A DNA stretch of 64,000 nucleotides from an uncultured Actinomycetes bacterium (GTDB lineage: Bacteria > Actinomycetota > Acidimicrobiia > Acidimicrobiales > Microtrichaceae): NCBI GenBank assembly GCA_903852755.1, contig CAINRS010000043.1, positions 1 through 64,000 on the forward strand. Direction: 5' to 3'. Shown one piece after another: positions 10,246 to 18,558 of the stretch (positions within the stretch are counted from its first letter, which is position 1; every line of letters starts with the position of its first letter). The notes under the pieces are model-generated. The model had not been told where the DNA came from. It worked only from the letters and a program-made list of their open reading frames with translations, and made no database searches. The position numbers and the translations under genes are program-made.

Positions 10246-11838
10246 ATGGCAGTGACCGAGACACCACCCGAGAGCCTGGGTGCATCCGGCGGAACCAGGT
10301 CCGTGCGACCCCAGACCCCGCTGGAGCGGCTCCTCGGCGGGGCCGACCACACGACCCTCGGTCGGGCGTTCGTCGTGGCCGGTCTCGGCTGGTTCGCCGT
10401 GGCGATCGTCGCCCGGCTCCTCGTCGGCGTCGACATGGTGGCCGACAACGGGGTGCTCGGCGGTGCGCTCGGTCTGGTCTCCAACAGCGCCCGGGTCGTG
10501 GGCCCGCTGGGGCTGGTGGGAGCGCTCGCCGGCGTGATGTACCTGCTCGTCCCGCTGCAGCTCGCCTCGCCGGCGATCTCGTACCCCCGGGCTGCTGCCC
10601 TCGCGTTCTGGACGTGGCTGCTCGGAATGTTCGTGTTCGCCGTGAGCGTCGCCTTCGACGGCGGTATCGGCGGGGCGAACACCGAGGCCGCCCGCCTGGG
10701 GAACGTCTCACTCGGTGCGACCCTCGCCGCGCTCGGCCTGGCCGCCGTCTGCGTGGCGACCACGGTCGTCACCCACCGACCCGCCGGGATGGGTCTGGCC
10801 CGTGTTCCGTTCGTGTCGTGGGCCGCACTGCTCGGTTCCTCGCTGTGGATCCTCACCCTGGCGGCGGCCTTCGCGCACGTCGTGGTGGGCCACGTCTCCC
10901 GGTTCCGGGCCCCGGGGCTGGCGGAGAACTTCCTGACGGGGATCGTCTGGCTCACCCGGGCCCCGGCGGTCTACGTGCTGGCCATCCCGGTGCTCGGCAT
11001 CGCCGTCGACGTGGTGAGCGCCACCACGGGCACCAAGGTCCGCTTCTACGGTGCCGCCCAGGGCGTGATCGGTGCGTTCGCCATCCTCTCGATCGGGTTC
11101 TGGGCCCAGACGGACCGGTCGGTCAACACCGTCGTGTGGACGTTGTTCGCACTCGCCATCGCCCTCCCGGTGCTCGGACTGCTGGGACTGCTCGGAGACG
11201 CCGCCCGACGTGGCGGGCTCCGGGCCACCCCGGCGCTGCCGCTCGTGCTCGTGTCGGTGCTGCTGCTCCTCGGTTCGGCCGTCGCCGGCCTGCTGTGGTC
11301 GCTCAACCTGGCGGGGTCCGGCGTCCTGCTCGGTTTCGACGTCCGACTGCTGGGCGCGGCGCAGGTGACGTTCGTCGGGGCGACGATGGTGACCGGGGTG
11401 CTCGCAGCGGTGTTCCACTGGGCGCCGCAGTTCTGGGGCGCCCCGGTGCGCCCGGGTCCGGCGTGGGCCGCCTCGCTCCTGACGATCGCCGGCGGCGGGC
11501 TGCTGTCGACGCTGATGCTGGTGCAGGGTCTCGTGCAGCGCAACGGTGAACGACCCGCCAACCAGCTCTTCGGTGTGATCGTGGTGGCCGCGGCCCTGTG
11601 CTACCTGCTCGGGGTCCTCGCTGCGCTCTCGGCGATCCGCGGGGCCGTCGACGCCGCCGCTTCGGCAGCGGACGACGCAGCGACGACGGACGACGCGACC
11701 TCGGTGCAGGGCGCCACGCTCGAGTGGGCGCTCCCAACGCCCGCCAGGGGTGACCGGATCCCCGACGACCTGCCGACGATCGACTCGCCGTACCCGCTCG
11801 CAGCGGAGGGCGACCAGGCTGAGGAGGTGTCCCGGTGA
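10246..11838 (+). CDS. ligand-less cytochrome oxidase subunit I-like protein
   Basis: A 530-residue protein with about 12 membrane helices, homologous to the CtaD encoded downstream. Shared blocks are MYLLVPLQLASPAISYPR (CtaD: NYLLPLQIGARDVAFPR), FWTWLLGMFVF, AGMGLARVPFVSW, AVYVLAIPVLGIAVDVV, FHWAPQFWG (CtaD: YFWWPKIFG) and the C-terminal TLEWALPTPA. Ungapped alignment puts Ser81, Ala239, Gln288, Thr289, Gln373 and Thr375 at the six His ligands of heme a, heme a3 and CuB; the cross-link Tyr is kept (Tyr243). It cannot be a normal oxidase catalytic subunit. A GTG at 10186 is an alternative start. The gene is coupled (GTGA) to a subunit III gene. Confidence 0.8.
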   Translation: MAVTETPPESLGASGGTRSVRPQTPLERLLGGADHTTLGRAFVVAGLGWFAVAIVARLLVGVDMVADNGVLGGALGLVSNSARVVGPLGLVGALAGVMYLLVPLQLASPAISYPRAAALAFWTWLLGMFVFAVSVAFDGGIGGANTEAARLGNVSLGATLAALGLAAVCVATTVVTHRPAGMGLARVPFVSWAALLGSSLWILTLAAAFAHVVVGHVSRFRAPGLAENFLTGIVWLTRAPAVYVLAIPVLGIAVDVVSATTGTKVRFYGAAQGVIGAFAILSIGFWAQTDRSVNTVVWTLFALAIALPVLGLLGLLGDAARRGGLRATPALPLVLVSVLLLLGSAVAGLLWSLNLAGSGVLLGFDVRLLGAAQVTFVGATMVTGVLAAVFHWAPQFWGAPVRPGPAWAASLLTIAGGGLLSTLMLVQGLVQRNGERPANQLFGVIVVAAALCYLLGVLAALSAIRGAVDAAASAADDAATTDDATSVQGATLEWALPTPARGDRIPDDLPTIDSPYPLAAEGDQAEEVSR

Positions 11839-12422
11839 CCGAACTCGCCACCTTGGACCTCGACGAGATCGAACCGGCACCGCCGCTGCGCCGACGGGAG
11901 CTGCTGTTCGCCACGGCGTTCGCCACGGCGGGGGTGGTGATGGTGTTCGTCACGCTGCTCGGGGCCTATCTGGCGGCTCGCAACGCCGCCGGAGACCTCT
12001 GGCTCGAGGGCTCGCGGATCCCGCTGACGCAGGCCAACATGCAGATGGCGACCATGGTCATGGCGGCGGTCACGATGCAGTGGGCCGTCTACTCGATCAG
12101 CCGGGACGACCGGCTCCACGCCTACCTGGCGCTCGGTGTCACGCTCCTGCTCGGGCTGGCGTTCGTGAACCAGACCACCTTCCTCGTCAAGCAGGCCAAC
12201 GTCGTGCTGGCCGAGCCGGGCGGCGGGCTCTTCTACTCGCTCGTCGGGTTCCACACCGCCATGGTCGTCGTCGGCCTCGCCTACCTCGTCCTGATGTCGT
12301 TCCGGACGCTGGCCGGACAGTTCTCGAGCCGTCAGCCCGACGGGATCTCCGCACCGGCGGTGTACTGGTACGCCTGCGTGGCGACCTACGCCGCCCTGTG
12401 GATCGTCTACGTGATGAAGTGA
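11835..12422 (+). CDS. cytochrome c oxidase subunit III paralogue
   Basis: A 195-residue membrane protein with five predicted helices, belonging to the heme-copper oxidase subunit III family. Features are an N-terminal helix with FVTLLGAYLAAR, then SLVGFHTAMVVVGLAYLV and the C-terminal YWYACVATYAALWIVYVMK. The window also contains a second subunit III (16740-17369), so this one is probably the partner of the ligand-less subunit-I-like protein with which it overlaps by 4 nt. The Glu/His pattern of canonical subunit III is only partly kept. Confidence 0.8.
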   Translation: MTELATLDLDEIEPAPPLRRRELLFATAFATAGVVMVFVTLLGAYLAARNAAGDLWLEGSRIPLTQANMQMATMVMAAVTMQWAVYSISRDDRLHAYLALGVTLLLGLAFVNQTTFLVKQANVVLAEPGGGLFYSLVGFHTAMVVVGLAYLVLMSFRTLAGQFSSRQPDGISAPAVYWYACVATYAALWIVYVMK

Positions 12423-12429
12423 GCAGCTG

Positions 12430-13302
12430 ATGATCACCAGGGGTTCCAAGTTCTTCTTCGCCGCCGCAGGTTCCTGCTACGTCCTGGCGCTGCTGTACGG
12501 ATTCATCACGAGCGCGTCCGATCAGTCGGGCGTGTTCGGCGTGTTCTCCGACGGTGGCGCCGTCCAGGCGATCGTCGGGCCGTTCAGCTTGGGCTGGCTC
12601 GGCGGTGTCGGTGAGCACGTCGGCTACACGGTGCTGATGGGCGCCGCAGCGGTCCTCGCCGGGTTGGGTGGGTTCACCACGGCGTTCCGCGACGGCAGCG
12701 TCGAGGCCGTCGCCCAGATCACGCCCTCCGGTGAGGCGGGACCCGTCGCGGTGCCGAGGGGTCTCAGCTACTGGCCGCTGCTGACGGCGTTCGCCGTCAC
12801 CGTGGCGGTCGTCGGGCTGGCGGTGAACACGGCGTTCTTCGTCCTCGGTGCGGTGCTCATCGTCGTGGCCGGCTTCTCGTGGACCGTGCGCACCTGGGCC
12901 GAGCGGGCGGCCGCCGACCAGGCGGCGAGCAGTGAACTCCGCCACACGATGCTCGACCCGCTCGAGATCCCGGTGCTGTCCCTGGTCGCACTCGGCGTGG
13001 TGGCGGTCAGCATCTCCCAGATCCTGCTTGCCATTCCGGTCGCAGTGGCCACCTACGTGATCATCGTGCTGGCGACGCTGGTGTTCGTGATCGCCGTGGT
13101 GCTGGCCAACCGGCCCCACCTGAAGCGCTCCCTCCTGATCGGACTCCTCGTCGGCGGTGGCCTCCTGCTGATCGTCGGCGGGATCGTCGGCGGGATCCTC
13201 GGCCCGAGCCACGGCGGCGGGAGCGAGGAGGGCCTGGGCGGTTCGCCGATCGTGTCGGTCGTGGGCGATACTGGCTCCGGTGCCGGTTCCGCCGGGTTCT
13301 GA
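12430..13302 (+). CDS. membrane protein of the oxidase operon, unknown
   Basis: A 290-residue polytopic protein with about seven hydrophobic segments and a Gly/Ser-rich C-terminal tail (PSHGGGSEEGLGG). I do not recognise a family. Its position between the pseudo-oxidase pair and ctaC suggests a structural or assembly role in the oxidase or in the accompanying complex. The ATG start lies 7 nt after the preceding stop. No metal-binding motif is visible. Confidence 0.6.
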   Translation: MITRGSKFFFAAAGSCYVLALLYGFITSASDQSGVFGVFSDGGAVQAIVGPFSLGWLGGVGEHVGYTVLMGAAAVLAGLGGFTTAFRDGSVEAVAQITPSGEAGPVAVPRGLSYWPLLTAFAVTVAVVGLAVNTAFFVLGAVLIVVAGFSWTVRTWAERAAADQAASSELRHTMLDPLEIPVLSLVALGVVAVSISQILLAIPVAVATYVIIVLATLVFVIAVVLANRPHLKRSLLIGLLVGGGLLLIVGGIVGGILGPSHGGGSEEGLGGSPIVSVVGDTGSGAGSAGF

Positions 13303-13343
13303 GCGTTTCGAGCGGGTTCGAGGGACGGACGGAAAGGACGGGA

Positions 13344-14567
13344 ATGCCGAGGAATCGCAAGGCCACCGTGGTCGCCCTGATCAGCACGGCGGCAATCCTC
13401 CTGGGCTTCTGGCTCATCATCCGGACCATCGGGCAGCCGACCGGCAAGCCGCTCAACACCCTGGCCCCGTTCGGCCAGCAGGCCCAGGACATCCAGAACC
13501 TGACGATCCCCGTGTTCGCCGTCGCCGGCGTGATCTTCGTGCTCGTGATGGTCGCCGTGATCTGGATGGTGGTGCGGTTCCGCGCCCCCGACGACGCCGT
13601 CGAGGGCGAGCACGAGCCGGCCCAGACGCACGGCAACACGCCGCTCGAGATCGGTTGGACGATCGTGCCGGCGGTCATCCTGGCGGTGCTGGCCGTGCTC
13701 AACGTCCAGACGCTCCTGCGCCTCGACGACACCGGCGAGAACCCGCTCGAGGTGACGGTCGCCGGGCAGCAGTGGTGGTGGGAGTACCGCTACGACCTCG
13801 ACGGTGACCAGACCCCCGAGATCGTCACCGCCACGCAGATGGTCATGCCGGCGGGTCGCGACGTGACGGTGAAGATCCAGTCGAACGACGTGATCCACTC
13901 CTTCTGGATCCCCTCGCTCAACGGCAAGAAGGACGCCGTGCCGGGCCGGACCCACGAACTCGTGTTCAACTCCGACAACCCCGGGATCTACGAGGGGCAG
14001 TGCACGGAGTTCTGCGGCCTGTCGCACGGGGTGATGCGGATGCAGGTGAAGGTGCTCCCGCCCGCCGAGTACGACGTGTGGATCCGGGAGATGACCAAGG
14101 CGCCGGCGCAACCGACCTCGGCTGCGGCCTCACGGGGCGAGGCGCTGTTCGTCGGGCAGTGCGCCCGATGCCACGAGGTCAACGGCCTCACACCGGACAG
14201 CACGCCGCCGTTCACCTACTCCGACGAGCCCTCACCCGACTACGGCGTTGAGGTCGACTCGTCCCTGTCGTCCAAGAACGCGCCCAACCTGACCAACTTC
14301 ATGATGCGCCAGACCTTCGCCGGCAACCTGCTCGCGCTGTGGGAGGGCGACGCGGCCACCGCCGTGGTCGCGGTCCCCGGTCAGGTCCCGGGAGCCACAC
14401 CCGACAAGGTCAACATCAAGCGGTGGCTCCGCAACCCCCAGGACGTCAAGCCCATGGATGCCGAGAACAACCAGGGCATGCCCAACCTGAACCTGTCCGA
14501 GGACCAGATCGACGACCTGACCGAGTACCTGGTGACGCTCGGTCCGTCGACCCGACCTGCTGCGTGA
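13344..14567 (+). CDS. ctaC: cytochrome c oxidase subunit II fused to cytochrome c (caa3 type)
   Basis: Receives electrons at the outer face and passes them to subunit I. The 407-residue protein has two N-terminal helices (about 10-30 and 55-78 plus a helix at 103-122), then the CuA cupredoxin domain with ligands His185, Cys220, Glu222, Cys224, His228 and Met231 (CTEFCGLSHGVM). A fused C-terminal c-type heme domain follows with C273-A-R-C-H277 and a probable axial Met in GMPNLNL near residue 380. The ATG is preceded by GAAAGGACGGGA. The fusion defines a caa3-type oxidase. Confidence 0.93.
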   Translation: MPRNRKATVVALISTAAILLGFWLIIRTIGQPTGKPLNTLAPFGQQAQDIQNLTIPVFAVAGVIFVLVMVAVIWMVVRFRAPDDAVEGEHEPAQTHGNTPLEIGWTIVPAVILAVLAVLNVQTLLRLDDTGENPLEVTVAGQQWWWEYRYDLDGDQTPEIVTATQMVMPAGRDVTVKIQSNDVIHSFWIPSLNGKKDAVPGRTHELVFNSDNPGIYEGQCTEFCGLSHGVMRMQVKVLPPAEYDVWIREMTKAPAQPTSAAASRGEALFVGQCARCHEVNGLTPDSTPPFTYSDEPSPDYGVEVDSSLSSKNAPNLTNFMMRQTFAGNLLALWEGDAATAVVAVPGQVPGATPDKVNIKRWLRNPQDVKPMDAENNQGMPNLNLSEDQIDDLTEYLVTLGPSTRPAA

Positions 14568-14586
14568 CGGCCGACGGCGCCGTCGT

Positions 14587-14592
14587 TACCCT
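14587..14592 (+). promoter_or_regulatory. candidate internal -10 element TACCCT before ctaD
   Basis: TACCCT lies just after a 12-bp perfect palindrome GACGGCGCCGTC (14574-14585) and 33 nt before the ctaD ATG. A transcript from here would have a leader of about 27 nt including GAGGACC. This could boost ctaD-ctaE-ctaF over the upstream genes. Confidence 0.4.
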
Positions 14593-14625
14593 GACCGACA
14601 CGAACCCGACTGAGGACCACGACCC

Positions 14626-16743
14626 ATGGCCATCACCGAGGAACGTCCCCCGCTCGAGCTGACCTCCGGCGACCTCCCGCCGCTCGAGGTCGAGACGCTC
14701 GGCGTCTTCCACCGGCCCCGGGCCACGCACGGCTGGGCCTCGTGGTTCACCACGGTGGACCACAAGAAGATCGGGATCATGTACGGCTTCGCGTCGTTCT
14801 TCTTCCTGCTCGTCGGCGGGTTCGAGGCGATCCTCATCCGGACCCAGCTGGCGGTCCCGGGCAACAAGCTCCTGTCGGCGGACCTCTACAACCAGGTCTT
14901 CACCATGCACGGTGTGACCATGGTGTTCCTCGTGGTGATGCCGCTCGCAGCGGCGTTCGCCAACTACCTGCTGCCCCTGCAGATCGGGGCGCGCGACGTG
15001 GCGTTCCCACGCATGAACGCCCTGTCGCTGTGGGTGTGGCTGCTCGGCGCCATCTTCTTCAACACCTCGTGGTTCCTCGGCGGAGGCGCCGACGGTGGGT
15101 GGTTCAACTACGCGCCCAACTCCGGGGTGGTGTTCTCACCCAGCCACGGCATCGACTTCTACGCCGTGGGCCTGCTGATCATGGGCATCGGCTCCACGGT
15201 GTCGGCGGTCAACCTGACGGTGACGGTGCTCAACATGCGGGCGCCGGGCATGACGCTGATGCGCATGCCGGTGTTCACGTGGATGACCTTCATCGTCCAG
15301 GTGCTGCTGGTGTTCGCCCTCCCGGTCATCACCGTTGCGCTGATCCTGTTGACGGCCGACCGCATGTTCGGGGCCACGTTCTTCGACGCCTCGGCGGGCG
15401 GTGACCCGTTCCTGTGGGAGCACCTGTTCTGGATCTTCGGTCACCCCGAGGTCTACATCATGATCCTGCCGAGCTTCGGGATCGCCTCCGAGGTCATCCC
15501 GACGTTCTCGAGGAAGCCGATCTTCGGCTACCCGTTCATGGTCGGTTCGGGCATCGCCATCGGTTTCATGGGGTGGGGCGTGTGGGCCCACCACATGTTC
15601 GCCTCGGGCATGGGGCCCATCTCGGTGTTGGCGTTCTCGCTCGCCACGATGTTCATCGCCGTGCCGACCGGCGTGAAGATCCTCAACTGGATGGCGACCA
15701 TGTACGGCGGTCGGATCCGCTTCACGACGGCCATGCTGTTCTCGGTCGGCCTGGTCGCCATGTTCACGATCGGCGGCCTCTCGGGCGTCACCCACGCGTT
15801 CGCCCCGATGGACACCCAGCAGACCGACACCTACTACATCGTCGCCCACTTCCACTACGTGCTGTTCGGCGGGGCCCTCTTCGGCCTGTTCTCGGGCATG
15901 TACTTCTGGTGGCCGAAGATCTTCGGGTACTTCCTCAACGAGAAGCTGGGCAAGTGGCACTTCTGGTTGATGATCCTCGGCTTCAACCTGACCTTCGGTC
16001 CGATGCACATCCTCGGTCTGCAGGGCATGATGCGACGGACCTACACCTACACCGAGGGCCAGGGGTTCAACGGCTGGAACCTGGTGGCGACCATCGGCGC
16101 CTACCTGATCGCCGTGTCGATCCTGGTGTTCATGTGGAACGTGATCCGGAGCTACCGCCAGCACCGGGCCAACCCCGTCAACCCCGGCCCGGACCCGTGG
16201 GACGCACGCTCGCTCGAGTGGATGGTCCCGTCGCCGACGCCGGAGCACAACTTCGACGAGGTGCCGGTGGTCGAGGACTTCGACGAGTTCTGGCACCGGA
16301 AGTACGGCCACGACGAGCAGGGTCGACCCGTGCGCATCGCCGCCACCGAGGACGTCGTCCAGAAGGGCGACGCGACGGACGTGCACCTGCCGTCGCCGTC
16401 GTACTGGCCGCTCGTGCTGGCCGCCGGACTGCCGCTGATCGGCTACGGGCTCATCTTCAACCTGTGGTGGGCGCTCCCGGGGGCGATCCTCCTGATCGCC
16501 GGGATCTACGGCTGGGTGCTGGAGCCGTCGACCGATCCGTCGGCCGGCCACGGTCACGACGACGACCACCACCACGACGGTGACGACGGCGACGCTGCGG
16601 CGCTCGAGGAGCCCTCTGGCGACGAGGCCGACACGGCTTCCGGCGACGAGGCCGGCGAGGGTGCCGGCGTCGCTTCGGCGGACGAACCCGAGCCGGCGAT
16701 GGCCTCGGCGTCGGCCGATGCAGAGGACGGGGGATCCAAGTGA
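14626..16743 (+). CDS. ctaD: cytochrome c oxidase subunit I
   Basis: Catalytic subunit reducing O2 to water at the heme a3-CuB centre while pumping protons. All ligands are present: His95 and His410 (heme a), His408 (heme a3), and His273, His322 and His323 (CuB), with cross-link Tyr277 in GHPEVYI. At 705 residues it is longer than usual: after the conserved SLEWMVPSPTPEHNFDEVP comes an extra hydrophobic hairpin (about residues 585-630). A His/Asp-rich, then very acidic, low-complexity tail of about 75 residues (DDDHHHDGDDGD) follows, possibly metal-binding. The stop overlaps the start of ctaE. Confidence 0.95.
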   Translation: MAITEERPPLELTSGDLPPLEVETLGVFHRPRATHGWASWFTTVDHKKIGIMYGFASFFFLLVGGFEAILIRTQLAVPGNKLLSADLYNQVFTMHGVTMVFLVVMPLAAAFANYLLPLQIGARDVAFPRMNALSLWVWLLGAIFFNTSWFLGGGADGGWFNYAPNSGVVFSPSHGIDFYAVGLLIMGIGSTVSAVNLTVTVLNMRAPGMTLMRMPVFTWMTFIVQVLLVFALPVITVALILLTADRMFGATFFDASAGGDPFLWEHLFWIFGHPEVYIMILPSFGIASEVIPTFSRKPIFGYPFMVGSGIAIGFMGWGVWAHHMFASGMGPISVLAFSLATMFIAVPTGVKILNWMATMYGGRIRFTTAMLFSVGLVAMFTIGGLSGVTHAFAPMDTQQTDTYYIVAHFHYVLFGGALFGLFSGMYFWWPKIFGYFLNEKLGKWHFWLMILGFNLTFGPMHILGLQGMMRRTYTYTEGQGFNGWNLVATIGAYLIAVSILVFMWNVIRSYRQHRANPVNPGPDPWDARSLEWMVPSPTPEHNFDEVPVVEDFDEFWHRKYGHDEQGRPVRIAATEDVVQKGDATDVHLPSPSYWPLVLAAGLPLIGYGLIFNLWWALPGAILLIAGIYGWVLEPSTDPSAGHGHDDDHHHDGDDGDAAALEEPSGDEADTASGDEAGEGAGVASADEPEPAMASASADAEDGGSK

Positions 16744-17369
16744 CCGACGTGGCGCTCGAACCGGTCGACGACGTCGAGTTCCCCGACGACGTCCACGCGA
16801 CCTCCACCGGCATCTCCAACCCGAAGTTGGCGATGTGGACCTACCTGGCCTCGGACTGCCTCCTCTTCGGCGGCCTGATCTCCACGTACCTCCTCTACCG
16901 CAACCGGCCGGGGAACATCCCGGGCCTGTCGGGGTCGGATCTGCGCGCCTCGGAGCTGTTCAACATCCCCTTCACCTCGATGACCAGCTTCATCCTGCTG
17001 ATGAGCTCGCTCACCATGGTGCTGGCGGTCAACGCCGTCATGCGTCGGGATGTGGAACGGATGCGCCTGTGGCTCGTCGCCACCTCGGTGCTCGGTGCGA
17101 TGTTCCTGGGTGGCCAGATCTACGAGTTCGCCGAGTTCGTCAACTACGGGCTCGGGTACACCTCGAACGTGTCGGCGTCGGCCTTCTACACGCTCACCGG
17201 CCTGCACGGCGCGCACGTGGCGGTCGGTGTCCTCATGCTCATCTCGGCGACCGTGTACTCGATGCGGCGCCAGTTGAACGCCGAGGCGGTCGAGACGCTG
17301 GGCCTGTACTGGCACTTCGTCGACATCGTCTGGGTGGTCATCTTCGCCATCGTCTACCTGATCCCCTGA
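16740..17369 (+). CDS. ctaE: cytochrome c oxidase subunit III
   Basis: A 209-residue five-helix subunit III of the caa3 oxidase. Conserved features are KLAMWTYLASDCLLFGGLISTYLLYR at the N-terminus (long helix), GQIYEFAEF, FYTLTGLHGAHVAVGVLML and the terminal YWHFVDIVWVVIFAIVYLIP. The GTG start overlaps the ctaD stop by 4 nt (GTGA). Confidence 0.92.
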   Translation: MTDVALEPVDDVEFPDDVHATSTGISNPKLAMWTYLASDCLLFGGLISTYLLYRNRPGNIPGLSGSDLRASELFNIPFTSMTSFILLMSSLTMVLAVNAVMRRDVERMRLWLVATSVLGAMFLGGQIYEFAEFVNYGLGYTSNVSASAFYTLTGLHGAHVAVGVLMLISATVYSMRRQLNAEAVETLGLYWHFVDIVWVVIFAIVYLIP

Positions 17370-17379
17370 GGAGCGGTTC

Positions 17380-17820
17380 GTGAGCGCAACCATCGACGTC
17401 GACGACGACTCGCCGGTCCACCCGGGCGAGCACCACGACCACGGCCCGAGTGACGGCACCTACTGGAAGGTCTTCTGGGCACTCGTCGTCATCACGGCGC
17501 TCGAGGTCTCGACCTACTTCTGGGACGTCTGGTTCGGCGAGTCCTCGTGGACGTTCGCCGTGCCGCTGCTGCTCGTCCTGATGGTCGTGAAGTTCGTGCT
17601 GATCGCCTCGGTGTTCATGCACCTGCGATTCGACTCGAAGCTGCTGACCCGCATCTTCTACTTCGGCCTGGCGCTCGCCTGCATCGTGTACCTCGCAGCG
17701 CTCGCGGTGATGAACATCTTCACCGACAACGGCAACCCCTGGTTCAACGACCCGCCTCCCGCCGTCACGCCCAGTGCGGTGGTGACCGGTGAGACGACCG
17801 GAGGGGGCATGGGCGGCTGA
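17380..17820 (+). CDS. ctaF: cytochrome c oxidase subunit IV (prokaryotic COX4 type)
   Basis: A 146-residue small membrane subunit with three helices. The family pattern YWKVFWALVVITALEVSTY, VVKFVLIASVFMHLRFDSK and the last helix around YLAALAVMNIF match prokaryotic subunit IV. The N-terminus is His/Asp-rich (EHHDHGPSDGT). Preceded by GAGGAGCG. It is the last gene of the oxidase operon; a convergent ABC exporter follows. Confidence 0.85.
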   Translation: MSATIDVDDDSPVHPGEHHDHGPSDGTYWKVFWALVVITALEVSTYFWDVWFGESSWTFAVPLLLVLMVVKFVLIASVFMHLRFDSKLLTRIFYFGLALACIVYLAALAVMNIFTDNGNPWFNDPPPAVTPSAVVTGETTGGGMGG

Positions 17821-17832
17821 TCCCGGACGGGG

Positions 17833-18558
17833 TCACTCCCAGCGGAACCACCTGACGGCGGCCAGCGGGGCCGCCGCAGCCCACAGGGTGAGCGTGATCC
17901 ACGCCCACGGAGCGACCGAGGCGTCCGGTGTCAGCGACCCGGTGGTGATCTCGACGAGGGGAGCCGCGGGGAGGACCCGGGAGACCGCCGCCATCGGCCC
18001 GGGCAGCTCGTCGACCGGGACGATCATTCCCCCGGTGAGCAGCAGGACCAGGTAGAGGCCGTTCGTCACCGCCAGCGTGACCAGCCCCGGAAGGGTGCCG
18101 GCGATCAGCAGTCCGATGCCCGCGAAGGCCAGGGTGCCGAGCGCCAGGCCGGCCAGCGCCGGCAGCCACCCGGCCATCGGCGGCCGCCACCCCAGTGCGA
18201 ACGCCACGCCCGTGAGCACGGCGAGCTGGACCACCTCGGTGAGCACCACGAGCGTCGTCTTCGCCGCGACCCAGCGCCCGGTCCCGAGCGGTGAGGCGCC
18301 GAGCCGCTTGAGGACCCCGTACTGCCGTTCGAACCCGGTGCCGATCCCGAGCGAGACCATGGAGGTCGACATCACGGCCAGGGCGAGCGTCGCCGGGGCC
18401 ACGTAGTCCACGGCGCGCTCCGTCGGGACGGGGACGACGTCCACCAGCGAGAAGAACACGAGGACCAGCAGCGGGATGCCGAGGCTGACGAGGAGCTGCT
18501 CGCCCTGCCGGGACGCGAGTGCCACCTCGGTGCGGAGCTGTGACGCCCAGGCGCTCAC
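17833..18558 (-). CDS. ABC-2 type transporter permease
   Basis: A 241-residue, six-helix permease with the ABC-2 export architecture: a charged N-terminal amphipathic region, then MSTSMVSLGIGTGFERQYGVLKRLGASPL, a coupling-helix-like stretch typical of DrrB-type permeases. The GTG start overlaps the ATPase stop (GTGA). Together they form a two-gene exporter; the substrate is unknown. It is close to the oxidase operon but convergent, so a link to oxidase assembly is not implied. Confidence 0.85.
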   Translation of the reverse strand: MSAWASQLRTEVALASRQGEQLLVSLGIPLLVLVFFSLVDVVPVPTERAVDYVAPATLALAVMSTSMVSLGIGTGFERQYGVLKRLGASPLGTGRWVAAKTTLVVLTEVVQLAVLTGVAFALGWRPPMAGWLPALAGLALGTLAFAGIGLLIAGTLPGLVTLAVTNGLYLVLLLTGGMIVPVDELPGPMAAVSRVLPAAPLVEITTGSLTPDASVAPWAWITLTLWAAAAPLAAVRWFRWE

